Positions 1-8,698 of a stretch of DNA of 64,000 bases are shown here, piece by piece. This DNA is from Desulfosoma sp. (lineage in GTDB: Bacteria > Desulfobacterota > Syntrophobacteria > Syntrophobacterales > DSM-9756). The translations under genes and the position numbers were made by a program. Where the stretch lies: contig JBBFKY010000014.1 in assembly GCA_037481875.1 (NCBI GenBank), forward strand, positions 1 through 64,000, read 5' to 3'. Each line of letters begins with the position of its first letter. The first letter of the stretch is position 1. The notes beneath the pieces were generated by a model. The model did not search any database. It was not told the DNA's origin and worked only from the letters and a program-made list of their open reading frames with translations.

Positions 1-258
1 ATCCAGGTCCAAAGCCACATCCCCTGTGGAAAGAGCCGTTACGGGAACCTGGGTCCTCTCAAGCAGTTCAACGCTAGCGGCGCCGGCAAAACGTTCGAAA
101 ACGCTCGCGAGCTTACCCAAGCGCTGTCGCGAGCTTTCCTGCGAAGGGACCTTTTGGATGTCCAGAGCCTCTTTGAACCCGTCATCGCCCGCAACCCCTT
201 CGGCGGCTTCAAAGTCGCTCTTTCTCAGGGAGAAAAGCCCCACAGAGGTTTTGGCCAC
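1..258 (-). CDS. possible 5' part of an unrecognised gene running out of the window
   Basis: On the minus strand one frame is open from about position 330 down to base 1 and leaves the window. The first usable start in that frame is a GTG at 258. The peptide begins VAKTSVGLFSLRKSDF and has ordinary coding-like composition. Just upstream another minus frame (ATG at 409) reads MKRIENVQSSKAFSIG and would join this one only after a frame change near 290-300, so this could be the start of a single frameshifted gene. I recognise no family and see no clear ribosome binding site. Low confidence; bases 410-690 hold nothing I can support. Confidence 0.2.
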   Translation of the reverse strand, partial: MAKTSVGLFSLRKSDFEAAEGVAGDDGFKEALDIQKVPSQESSRQRLGKLASVFERFAGAASVELLERTQVPVTALSTGDVALDLD

Positions 259-693
259 CTCCGCATGAGAGTCTCGGTCGTCCCGGAACTTCCTTTTCCA
301 ACCGTTGGCAGAGGTCCGAAGTGCCGCTGATCAGATTGCCCACGAGAACCAGGTCGGAGTGCCCAATGGAGAAGGCTTTCGAAGATTGTACATTCTCGAT
401 TCTTTTCATGAGGGCGCATGTCGGGTAAAAATGTGACAGCGAAACCTATGGCACAAAAGCCAATGAAATTCAATATGAAACCTGCGGCAGTATACCTTTA
501 TGTATAGACGTAATCTCACGGATTAAGGTATATGTCACTCTGCGAGGCAATCACGGATGCGGGCGTATGATCCGACATCTTAAACCCTACCCTGCCTAAA
601 GAGACTCGGACGTGCCGTGGCTTGGCCAGGGGACGGAGCATTGGCAGCTTAAACGTCTAAAAGTATGGTCGAGAAAACCATCAGGAAGACTCC

Positions 694-1263
694 ATGGCAC
701 GAGATAAAGCAAGGGGGACCAAAGGCAGGATTGAATCCTACGAGCATCAAGACAAGGAGCGGCTAAATAACCCGCCTGCTCGCCTGGTAACGCCTCAGAC
801 CGACCCCGATGTCGGGCAGAAAAGGAGGCGCTATCAATACGACCCGCACCTCGATCCGCAGCTGGTCTGGGCAGGCAAGGCCGAGCACACCTCCTTCGAG
901 GTGCCCTCGGTGTCACTGCACGTCCGCGACCGCTTCGACACGCGCACCATCATTGAGCCAGTGCGTAAGCGCAACGGGAAAACTGGCCTGGTGCAACTCC
1001 CGGTGTTTGAGGTGGAACGCCAGGAGCCCTTGCCCAGAGCCACCCAGTTCCACCAGCACAAGCACGGCTGGTCGAATCGCCTGATTGCCACTGACAGCCT
1101 GCTGGTGATGAACTCACTCCTCGAAAAACAGGATATGCCCGGCAAAGTGCAGATGGTTTATATCGACCCTCCCAACGGCATCAAGTACGGCTCTACTTTC
1201 CCATTTGTCAGTAAGCGCAACACAAAGGACAGCAAGGACAAAGACCTTAGCGCAGGGGAATGA
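694..1263 (+). pseudogene. 5' remnant of an adenine-specific DNA methyltransferase (Mod-like)
   Basis: The 189-residue product matches what I know of the N-terminus of large (roughly 900 aa) type III-like site-specific adenine methyltransferases: MARDKARGTKGRIESYEHQD, later AEHTSFEVPSVSLHVRDR, RLIATDSLLVMNSLLEK and the catalytic motif region VYIDPPNGIKYGSTF. Reading stops about 30 residues after that motif, so the methylase core, target recognition and C-terminus are missing. The catalytic tetrapeptide normally reads DPPY and here is DPPN, a change expected to abolish or reduce base flipping and methylation. The start has GGAAG just upstream. The next methylase gene overlaps its stop (ATGA), suggesting that a later deletion or insertion joined the stump to the neighbouring system. 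The open frame may still be translated but should be inactive. Confidence 0.75.
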
Positions 1264-1925
1264 AACCCATGCAACAACACGTCAAGTCAAAATCGAGGGT
1301 TGTGAATCACGGCGAGGTTTTTACGCCTAGGTGGGTTGTCAACGCCATGCTGGACTTGGTCAAGCAAGAGACCGAGCGGATAGACTCTCGATTCCTCGAA
1401 CCGGCCTGTGGTACAGGAAACTTCCTCGAAGAAATTCTAGAACGTAAAATCCGCATCGTTCAAAAACGGTACGGCAAATTGCAGACGGACTACGAACGCT
1501 ACGCCATTCTTGCGGTATCCAGCATCTATGGCATTGATATTCTTGAAGATAACGTTCATGAATGTCGCCAACGTCTTTTTGAGATCGTTAATCGACGATA
1601 CACGGCAACATTCAAGAAGACTGCCAAAGAGCAATTTCGGAAGACGACGCGTTTTATTCTAAAGCGAAACATCGTGTGGGGCGATGCCCTGACCATGATG
1701 CACGTGGGTGAGACACCAAAGCATATCGTGTTTTCTGAGTGGTCTTTGGTAAACGGCGGTCTGATAAAAAGACGAGATTTTACATTTCACCAGCTTGTGC
1801 AACGTGGTAGCAACAAAGAACAAGCCTTAGTCTCTGATCTGGGTACTGGAGTCTTTATCCCAACTCCAATAAAAGAGTATCCACCGGTTCACTTTTTGGA
1901 GATTGCTGATGTTCAGGCAGAATAA
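1260..1925 (+). CDS. N6-adenine DNA methylase subunit, small (motif I subunit)
   Basis: This 221-residue protein begins with the GEVFTPRWVVNAMLDLV segment typical of HsdM/TaqI-like gamma-class methylases. It carries a good S-adenosylmethionine-binding motif I, FLEPACGTGNFLEEIL (about residues 46-61), and YGIDILEDN as motif II. It has no NPPY catalytic motif and ends soon after a conserved block (VFSEWSLVNGGLIKRRDFTFHQLV), so it looks like one half of a two-subunit methylase rather than a truncated one. The NPPY motif is in the next gene, whose start overlaps this stop. The ORF can start at 1260 (overlapping the upstream stop) or at ATG 1269, which is better spaced from AGGGG. Expected role: modification partner of the GIY-YIG/helicase nuclease encoded at 3458-5974. 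Confidence 0.75.
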   Translation: MKPMQQHVKSKSRVVNHGEVFTPRWVVNAMLDLVKQETERIDSRFLEPACGTGNFLEEILERKIRIVQKRYGKLQTDYERYAILAVSSIYGIDILEDNVHECRQRLFEIVNRRYTATFKKTAKEQFRKTTRFILKRNIVWGDALTMMHVGETPKHIVFSEWSLVNGGLIKRRDFTFHQLVQRGSNKEQALVSDLGTGVFIPTPIKEYPPVHFLEIADVQAE

Positions 1926-3408
1926 CTACAATCCGGACGTCCTTACTTGTTTGGCCAATCTGAGTAGCGACGAGGTTTTTACTCCGCCGCTCCTGGCTAA
2001 TGAGCTACTGGATCTTTTGCCGTCTGATTTGTGGCACAATCCTGAGGTTACTTTTCTGGACCCGTGCTGTAAGACGGGGGTCTTCCTCCGCGAGATCACG
2101 AAGAGACTGGATAAGGGCTTGGAAAGCTTAATTCACGACAGGCAGGAGCGGATCAACCATATTCTGAAAAACCAGATCTTTGGCATTGCTATTACAGAGT
2201 TGACTGGGCTGCTGTCGCGTCGTTCCCTCTATTGTTCTAAAACCGCTAACGGCAAGTATTCTGTATGCACGGCATTTACGGATGAGCAGGGGAACATCCG
2301 CTTTCGTCGGGTGGAGCATACGTGGGACGACGGTCGTTGTACATGGTGCGGAGCCAGCCAAGCACAGTACGACCGCGGGGCAGATCTGGAGACCCACGCT
2401 TACGAGTTTATTCACACTGAGACGCCGGGGGGGATATTTAACATGCAGTTTGATGTCATCATTGGTAATCCTCCGTATCAATTGAGTGATGCTGGCTATG
2501 GAAGAAGTGCCATCCCAATCTATCACAGGTTCGTGCAGCAGGCTAAGAAGCTAAGCCCTCGATATCTGATCATGATCATTCCTTCCCGGTGGTTCGCCGG
2601 GGGAAAAGGGTTGGATAAATTTCGCCAGGAAATGCTTACAGACGATCGAATCCGTAAGATCGTTGATTATGAAAATGCGACCGAAGTTTTCCCTGGTGTA
2701 GATATAGCTGGGGGTATTTGCTATTTTCTTTGGGAACGAGACTCACGTGGCCCATGCCAGATTACAAACGTAAATAACGGCGAAAAAACAATTTCGCTTC
2801 GGCGTCTTGATGAGTTCACGACGTTAATTCGCCACAGCAAAGCTGTTCCAATTATACGGAAGGTGTTAGCCACAGAGGAAAAGCGCATGAGCGAACAGGT
2901 TACGAGCAGGAAACCTTTTGGCCTTGCTACAAACGTTCGACCCATGGACCACGGGGACTTAGTATTACGCTGGCAGCATGGTGAGGGACCATTTGACAGC
3001 AAAGAAGTCACTGCTGGCCACGAAATGATTCCCCTTTGGAAGGTTATAACTTCCTATGTCGGATACGACCATGCAGGGAATCCCGGGAAAGATGGAAAAC
3101 GTCAAGTGTTTTCGAAGATTGATATTCTTCCTCCAGGCACCATATGCACCGAAACTTATCTCGTAGTTGGGGCTTATCAGGACAAGACTCAAGCTGAGAA
3201 TCTGGTCCGTTACATGAAGACGCGCTTTTTCAGGTTTCTCGTGGCGCAATTTATGTATTCCCATCACCTTACCAGGGAATCATACTCGTTTGTTCCCATA
3301 CTGGACATGAATAAACCTTGGAGCGACGAAGAGCTGTACAAGCGTTACGGTCTAACAGAGGAAGAAATCGCCTTCATCGAATCAAAAATTCGCCCGATGC
3401 AGGAATGA
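1909..3408 (+). CDS. Eco57I-type N6-adenine DNA methylase subunit (NPPY subunit)
   Basis: The 499-residue product has VFTPPLLANELLDLLP, a degenerate motif I (FLDPCCKTGVFLREI, where the usual form is DPACGSG) and the catalytic motif IV in DVIIGNPPYQLSD (about residue 185). Then comes the Eco57I-like continuation (PIYHRFVQQAKKLSPRYLIMIIPSRWF, residues about 203-230). A CxxC-like patch (CTWCGASQAQYDRG) lies before the NPPY motif. I place the start at ATG 1909, 7 bases after GGAG, rather than at TTG 1903. The gene overlaps the upstream methylase subunit by 17 bases, so the two are translationally coupled and probably act as one enzyme. It would transfer a methyl group to adenine N6 in the site attacked by the downstream helicase-nuclease. 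Confidence 0.8.
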   Translation: MFRQNNYNPDVLTCLANLSSDEVFTPPLLANELLDLLPSDLWHNPEVTFLDPCCKTGVFLREITKRLDKGLESLIHDRQERINHILKNQIFGIAITELTGLLSRRSLYCSKTANGKYSVCTAFTDEQGNIRFRRVEHTWDDGRCTWCGASQAQYDRGADLETHAYEFIHTETPGGIFNMQFDVIIGNPPYQLSDAGYGRSAIPIYHRFVQQAKKLSPRYLIMIIPSRWFAGGKGLDKFRQEMLTDDRIRKIVDYENATEVFPGVDIAGGICYFLWERDSRGPCQITNVNNGEKTISLRRLDEFTTLIRHSKAVPIIRKVLATEEKRMSEQVTSRKPFGLATNVRPMDHGDLVLRWQHGEGPFDSKEVTAGHEMIPLWKVITSYVGYDHAGNPGKDGKRQVFSKIDILPPGTICTETYLVVGAYQDKTQAENLVRYMKTRFFRFLVAQFMYSHHLTRESYSFVPILDMNKPWSDEELYKRYGLTEEEIAFIESKIRPMQE

Positions 3409-3457
3409 CGATAAAGAGGAAACTACGACCGACCAGGGGACGAACCCAGCGGAGAGG

Positions 3458-5974
3458 ATGACGATGAGTAACCACTTCTTTCCCCACCGCCCAGCGGTTT
3501 ACCCGAAAATCTACGCCTACGAGGATACTCATCCGCAGTATGACGGGCTGCTGAAGATCGGTTATACCACCAGAACGGCGAAAGATCGTCTGGATGAGAT
3601 TTACTCGGTCAAAACTCCCGGAAAACCACCCTACCGCATTGTTCTGGAAGAATCGGCCATGCGACGGGACGGTACCGTCTTCACTGACCACGATGTGCAT
3701 CGCATGCTGCGCACCCACGGCATTCAATGGGTGAAAGGCGAGTGGTTCCGCTGTACGGTAGAGCAAGTCAAAGCGGCCATCCTTGCTCTTCGAGAAGGAC
3801 ATGCCTTCGAAGAACAGCGTTACCTCACTTTCAATATGCGCCCGGAACAAAAAGCTGCAGTGAAAAAAACAGCTGAATATTTCCGGCGCTTCAAGCGCGA
3901 CAACAACAAGCCACCGCATTTTCTTTGGAACTGCAAGATGCGATTCGGCAAAACATTCGCCGCTTATCAGTTGGCCAAAGAGATGGGCTGGCGCAAAGTG
4001 CTGGTGCTTACGTTTAAGCCGGCTGTGCAAAGTGCATGGGAAGACGACCTGAAATGCCATGTGGATTTCCACGATTGGCAGTTCATCAAGCGAGACGGCC
4101 TTACCTACGAAAAGGCGGACAAGACCCGGCCCTTTGTCTGCTTCGGCTCGTTTCAGGATTATTTGGGCAGAAACCCCAGCACGGGCGGCATCAAGACCAA
4201 GAACGAATGGGTTCACGCCATCCACTGGGATTGTGTCATTTTTGATGAATATCACTACGGAGCGTGGCGAGAAAAGGCAAAGGACCTGTTTGAAGCCGAG
4301 GATGAAAAAGAGCGCAAATTTGCCGAAGGCGAGGGTATTACCTATTTTGAAGAAGACCTCCTGCCCATCACCGCCGACCACTTTTTGTATCTGTCCGGCA
4401 CGCCGTTTCGAGCCATCGCCTCTGGTGAATTTATCGAGGAGCAGATCTTCAACTGGACCTATTCCGACGAGCAACGAGCAAAGCGTGAATGGAACGGGCC
4501 AGACAATCCCTATGCGGCTCTCCCGCGAATGGTGCTCTTGACTTATCAGTTGCCGGATGCAATTCGAAATATCGCCTTACAAGGGGAATTCAATGAGTTC
4601 GACCTGAACGTGTTCTTCTCCCCTGAGGGACGTGGTGAGAAGGCAAAGTTTAAATACGAAGACGAGGTGCAGAAGTGGCTGGATTTGATCCGAGGAGCCT
4701 TTCTGCCCGCCAGCGTTGATGACTTGAAACTTGGCCGCGATCGGAGGCCACCCCTCCCTTTCTCCGATGTGCGGCTACTCAATGTGCTTTCGCATACGCT
4801 TTGGTTTCTCCCTAGTGTAGCCTCTTGCTATGCGATGCGAAACCTCTTGGCTCAAAAGCAAAACCGTTTTTACTACGATTACAAGGTGATCGTTGCTGCA
4901 GGACCCGATGCAGGGATCGGGGTCGCAGCCCTGCGTCCGGTGCTCGAAGCCATGGAGGACCCTCTAACAACCAAAACTATCACCTTAACATGCGGAAAAC
5001 TGACGACTGGTGTCACCGTCAGACCGTGGACGGGCATCTTCATGCTACGCAACTGCTCCAGCCCAGAAACCTATTTTCAGGCAGCTTTTCGGGTGCAGTC
5101 GCCGTGGACGATCAGAAACTCCGACGGGACGTCACCGAACGACGAGCAAATCCTCAAGCAAGAGTGTTACGTTTTTGACTTTGCGCCTGAACGGGCCTTA
5201 CGGCAGATCGCCGACTACAGTTGTCGCTTAAACGTCGACGAAACAAACCCGGAAAAGAAGGTCGAGGAATTCATTCGCTTCCTACCCGTGCTGGCCTATG
5301 ACGGCAGTTCGATGAAGCAGCTAGACGCAGCAGGGATTCTGGACATGGCCATGAGCGGCACCACTGCTACGCTTTTGGCGCGGCGTTGGGAAAGCGCGTT
5401 GCTGGTAAACGTTGACAACGATACGCTGCGCCGCCTGCTGAAAAACGAAAAGGCAATCCAAGCCTTGATGAGTATCGAAGGATTTCGTAATCTTAATCGG
5501 GATATTGAAACTATTATTAATAAGTCAGACGCTGTAACTCGGATAAAGAAAAACGCCAACGATAAAATACTATCCGCAGAGGAAAAAAAGGCACTGATTA
5601 AAGAGGAAAAAGAGTACAAGAGCTTGCGCAAGCAGATTCAGGAAAAACTCATCAAGTTTGCCACACGGATTCCCATCTTTATGTATCTTACCGACTACCG
5701 CGAACGCACCCTGCGGGATGTGATTACACAGTTGGAACCGGGGTTATTCAAGAAAGTCACCGGATTAACAGTGACGGATTTCGAGTTGCTCGTAAGTCTT
5801 GGCGTTTTCAATAGCGCCCTGATGAACGATGCAGTCTACAAGTTTAAGCGTTATGAGGACCCAAGTTTGAGATACACCGGCATTGACAGGCACGATGAGG
5901 ATGGTATCGGTCTGTATGATACGGTTTTGCGCCGAAATGAATACGAAACGAAATTCGTGAACGAGCCAGGCTGA
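3458..5974 (+). CDS. GIY-YIG (T5orf172) nuclease fused to SF2 helicase, restriction subunit
   Basis: 838 residues. The N-terminus (about 8-105) is a T5orf172/GIY-YIG-like nuclease domain: KIYAYEDTHPQYDGLLKIGYTT, a conserved arginine in TAKDRLDEIY, VFTDHDVHRML and WFRCT. A superfamily 2 motor follows, with a Walker A region KMRFGKTFAAYQLAKEM (about 162-178), a Walker B box IFDEYHYG (about 258) and motif III YLSGTPFRA (about 312). A C-terminal helical region of about 250 residues (650-800) is rich in Lys and Glu. The order methylase, methylase, helicase-nuclease suggests an ATP-dependent restriction system distinct from classical type I and III enzymes: the motor would translocate DNA and the GIY-YIG domain would cut. 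GGAGAGG precedes ATG 3458 and ATG 3464. The gene is intact, unlike the R-M genes on both sides. Confidence 0.8.
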   Translation: MTMSNHFFPHRPAVYPKIYAYEDTHPQYDGLLKIGYTTRTAKDRLDEIYSVKTPGKPPYRIVLEESAMRRDGTVFTDHDVHRMLRTHGIQWVKGEWFRCTVEQVKAAILALREGHAFEEQRYLTFNMRPEQKAAVKKTAEYFRRFKRDNNKPPHFLWNCKMRFGKTFAAYQLAKEMGWRKVLVLTFKPAVQSAWEDDLKCHVDFHDWQFIKRDGLTYEKADKTRPFVCFGSFQDYLGRNPSTGGIKTKNEWVHAIHWDCVIFDEYHYGAWREKAKDLFEAEDEKERKFAEGEGITYFEEDLLPITADHFLYLSGTPFRAIASGEFIEEQIFNWTYSDEQRAKREWNGPDNPYAALPRMVLLTYQLPDAIRNIALQGEFNEFDLNVFFSPEGRGEKAKFKYEDEVQKWLDLIRGAFLPASVDDLKLGRDRRPPLPFSDVRLLNVLSHTLWFLPSVASCYAMRNLLAQKQNRFYYDYKVIVAAGPDAGIGVAALRPVLEAMEDPLTTKTITLTCGKLTTGVTVRPWTGIFMLRNCSSPETYFQAAFRVQSPWTIRNSDGTSPNDEQILKQECYVFDFAPERALRQIADYSCRLNVDETNPEKKVEEFIRFLPVLAYDGSSMKQLDAAGILDMAMSGTTATLLARRWESALLVNVDNDTLRRLLKNEKAIQALMSIEGFRNLNRDIETIINKSDAVTRIKKNANDKILSAEEKKALIKEEKEYKSLRKQIQEKLIKFATRIPIFMYLTDYRERTLRDVITQLEPGLFKKVTGLTVTDFELLVSLGVFNSALMNDAVYKFKRYEDPSLRYTGIDRHDEDGIGLYDTVLRRNEYETKFVNEPG

Positions 5975-6095
5975 GTTACGTAATCCACAGCTGAGAAAAG
6001 AAGGGTCTGACAAAGCATACAGGAGACCGCTAAACCGTCTAGGCCACATCCGAAACACCTGACGGGAGACCGAACTTTATTACGTTTAGCACATC

Positions 6096-6693
6096 ATGAA
6101 GAAACTCAAACCACGGGACGGCGCACGCTGTGGGATTGTCGTTCCCGAAAGAACGCTATTTCGTAACGGCCCCTAGGCCACGGTGAAGCAGGACCTCGTG
6201 GAGCAGTTTAATCCGCATACCGTGGTAAGCCTCCCGCCCGGCACCTTCGCTCCATACTCAGACGTCAAGACCGCGCTTCTCTTTTTCGAGCGGCCCGGGC
6301 TGACCAAGGAGATCTGGCATGACGAACTACGGCCTCCAGGCTGGGTGAATTGCGAAGGGGAAAAAAGAAGGCATGTAGTTTACCCAAAACTACCCCATTC
6401 AGCACGAGCACCGTGAGGAAGCCCGGAAGCTGTGGCAATCATGGGATGCTTAGCGCAAGGCTCACGAGCCGCGCGAGGTTTGCCTTTCCGCGCGTTCCTT
6501 GATCGTTCCCGACGAGGAGCTCAAGGCACGTGGCTATCATCTTGCCGCCCGCAACCCCAACCGCAAAGATGCCGAGACGCTTCCATCGCCGGCAGAGATT
6601 GTGGCAGGCTTGCTTGAGCGCGAGCGGGAGATTTTGAGTTTCGTGGAGGAGCTGGATGAGCTTTTAGAGAACGGTAGCGAGCGGGTGGTCTGA
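6096..6693 (+). pseudogene. hsdM: decayed type I methylase gene (hsdM C-terminal half)
   Basis: Translation pieces match the C-terminal half of HsdM but in more than one frame. From 6096 the frame reads MKKLKPRDGARCGIVVPE and is broken by a TAG at 6174-6176. The same frame resumes as VKQDLVEQFNPHTVVSLPPG and TALLFFERPG up to a stop near 6416. A second frame then gives QHEHREEARKLWQSWDA, a TAG around 6451, and LKARGYHLAARNPNRKDAET and AEIVAGLLEREREILSFVEELDELL to the stop at 6693. The N-terminal half with the SAM-binding and NPPF motifs is missing. At least two stops and one frameshift make a functional protein very unlikely. The gene sits just before DUF3800 and hsdS, the usual position for hsdM in such loci. 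Confidence 0.85.
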
Positions 6694-6695
6694 GC

Positions 6696-7463
6696 ATGTA
6701 CGTGGTATTCGTGGACGAATGTGGGTATGAAAAAAACTGGAGCAGTAGCACGGCGATTCAGCGGCAACCTTTCTATGTGTTGGCCGGAGTGGCTGTGCCT
6801 TTTGACCGCATAGCAGACATTTATGTGAGTATTCGCGAGATTATTCGAGGCTTAAATCTTCCTAAAACAAACGCTAATATGCTGGGTAAGGGCGAGGAAA
6901 TCAAAGCCAGCTCAGTGGACAAAGGGGATCGCTTCTGGCAAAGCAACCCTGGATTTCGCGATGGGGTAAGGAAAGGGTATCTGGATCTACAGGAGGTCAC
7001 GTACTTCGTAGTGTGCATCAATAAGCAGCGCCACAAGGCTCAATACTCTTCACCATATGACCCGACACACCTTGCAGCGCAATTTCTTTTTGAGCGGTTC
7101 GAGCATTTTCTTAGCGGAAAGCAAACCTCCGCGTTCGTGCTAATAGATGCGATGAAACGTGAGGAACAAGAACAACGCAGGTGGCTAACCCGAATCTTAA
7201 TGAGCGGGTCGGGGGGTGTTGCTTTGAGCAAATTCTACGACGACTTCTACGTGTGGTCGCTTCAGTTCACACGCATTGTAGAAGTTAATATTGGGAATAG
7301 TAAATATTCTCTTGGACTTCAAATTGCCGATTTTGTCGCCCGCCTCGCGTATTCGTGGCGCAAGAGCGACAAGGATCACAGTTACCCTGGATGGGACCTG
7401 ATTGAGCCAAGGCTTTACCGGTATCCTAGTTATCAGGGTTGGGGCTACAAGGAGTTCCCATAA
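6696..7463 (+). CDS. DUF3800 domain protein
   Basis: The 255-residue protein opens with MYVVFVDECGYEK and later has LGLQIADFVARLAYSW. These are the two hallmarks of DUF3800: an N-terminal strand with an Asp-Glu pair and a C-terminal LQ-x-ADFVA block. The family is thought to have an RNase H-like fold, with the acidic residues (Asp8, Glu9, the Asp of VLIDAMK and the ADF aspartate) as candidate metal ligands. Biochemical function is not established. It starts 2 bases after the hsdM pseudogene and is followed by hsdS at short spacing, so it is embedded in a type I restriction locus, a context seen often for this family. The frame is intact. A role as an accessory nuclease in defence is an inference. 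Confidence 0.8.
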   Translation: MYVVFVDECGYEKNWSSSTAIQRQPFYVLAGVAVPFDRIADIYVSIREIIRGLNLPKTNANMLGKGEEIKASSVDKGDRFWQSNPGFRDGVRKGYLDLQEVTYFVVCINKQRHKAQYSSPYDPTHLAAQFLFERFEHFLSGKQTSAFVLIDAMKREEQEQRRWLTRILMSGSGGVALSKFYDDFYVWSLQFTRIVEVNIGNSKYSLGLQIADFVARLAYSWRKSDKDHSYPGWDLIEPRLYRYPSYQGWGYKEFP

Positions 7464-7477
7464 GGAGGCATGTGGAT

Positions 7478-8698
7478 ATGACGCAGCCACCTTGCAAACT
7501 GCCCGATGGCTGGCGCTGGGTGCGGTTGGGCGAGGTGTATCTACCTACAGAAAGGCGAGATCCGACCAAAGATCCTTCAACGGCTTTCATCTACGTCGAT
7601 ATCTCCCCTGTGGACAATGCTGAGGGAAAGATAGTCTCCCCAAGGGAGATTCTCGGGCAAGATGCTCCTAGCCGTGCGCGGAAGATAATACGTAGCGATG
7701 ACGTTATCTTAGCTACAACTCGCCCTTACCTTAAGAACGTAGCCATTGTCGGCCCCGAACTCGATGGACAAATCTGCTCAACAGGCTTCTTCGTGTTACG
7801 AGCTAACCGCCGTATCGTAGAGCCCTGCTTCTTGTTCTACTTATGCCGGTCGGATCTTGTGGTTGCGCAACTCTCAGACAAAAATACGAGAGGTGCAAGT
7901 TACCCTGCCGTCACAGATAGAGATGTGTATGAGTCCCTCATCCCCCTTCCGCCCCTCGCTGACCAACGCCGCATCGTGGCGCGGATTGAGGAGCTGCTAA
8001 GCCGGGTTCGCGAGGCCCGGCGCCTGCGGGAAGAAGCCCGCCAGGAAACCGAGCTTCTGTGCCAGTCCACCCTTGCAGAGACCTTTCCCCGCCCCGGCGC
8101 AGAACTTCCCCACGGTTGGCGCTGGGTGCGGTTGGGGGAGGTGTTCGAAGTTCAGCAAGGCGCTTCTATGTCGGCTCGAAGACGCCTCGGTCACAACCCG
8201 AAGCCTTTTTTACGGACCAGGAATTTTTTTTGGGGAGCGATCGACACGGCATTAGTAGACGAGATGGATTTCACGGACCAAGAAATAGAAAAGCTTCGCT
8301 TGCAACCGGGTGACCTTCTCGTATGTGAGGGGGGCGACGTCATCTGGGAAGGACAACTTCCAATGGCCTTGTACCAGAACCATGTACATCGTCTTCGTGC
8401 CAAAAATGATTCTATTGAACCGCGCTTCACGATGTACTGGATGCAGGCTGCATACCAAGTGTTCCTCGCGTACCAAGGCTCGGAAAGCAGGACGGCGATT
8501 CCTAACCTATCGGGATCGCGCCTAAAAGAGTTCCTCATCCCCCTCCCGCCCCTCGAGGAGCAGCGGCGGATTGTGGCGCATCTGGAGGCGGTGCAGGAGA
8601 AGATACGCGCGCTCAAAGCCTCCCAGTCAAAGACAGACGAGGACTTGAAACGCCTTGAGCAGGCGATTCTGGACAAGGCGTTTCGGGGGGAGTTGTGA
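7478..8698 (+). CDS. hsdS: type I restriction-modification specificity subunit HsdS
   Basis: 406 residues from ATG 7478, which lies well placed after TAAGGAGG (7461-7468). Two target recognition domains are visible. TRD1 begins LPDGWRWVRLGEVYLPTERR and ends PLPPLADQRRIVARIEELLSRVREARRLREEA (the first conserved helix). TRD2 begins LPHGWRWVRLGEVFEVQQGA and ends IPLPPLEEQRRIVAHLEAVQEKIRALKAS, followed by LKRLEQAILDKAFRGEL. HsdS sets the bipartite DNA target of a type I methylase/restriction complex by bridging two HsdM copies. Here hsdM is a pseudogene and no hsdR lies in the window, so this subunit is an orphan locally. It could work with HsdM/HsdR encoded elsewhere, or be a remnant. The downstream gene overlaps its stop (TGATG). 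Confidence 0.93.
   Translation: MTQPPCKLPDGWRWVRLGEVYLPTERRDPTKDPSTAFIYVDISPVDNAEGKIVSPREILGQDAPSRARKIIRSDDVILATTRPYLKNVAIVGPELDGQICSTGFFVLRANRRIVEPCFLFYLCRSDLVVAQLSDKNTRGASYPAVTDRDVYESLIPLPPLADQRRIVARIEELLSRVREARRLREEARQETELLCQSTLAETFPRPGAELPHGWRWVRLGEVFEVQQGASMSARRRLGHNPKPFLRTRNFFWGAIDTALVDEMDFTDQEIEKLRLQPGDLLVCEGGDVIWEGQLPMALYQNHVHRLRAKNDSIEPRFTMYWMQAAYQVFLAYQGSESRTAIPNLSGSRLKEFLIPLPPLEEQRRIVAHLEAVQEKIRALKASQSKTDEDLKRLEQAILDKAFRGEL

Noticed and set aside
3374-4474. 366-codon antisense frame over the GIY-YIG/helicase gene
   Set aside because: The plus-strand protein has clear helicase motifs in order; the antisense frame has none.
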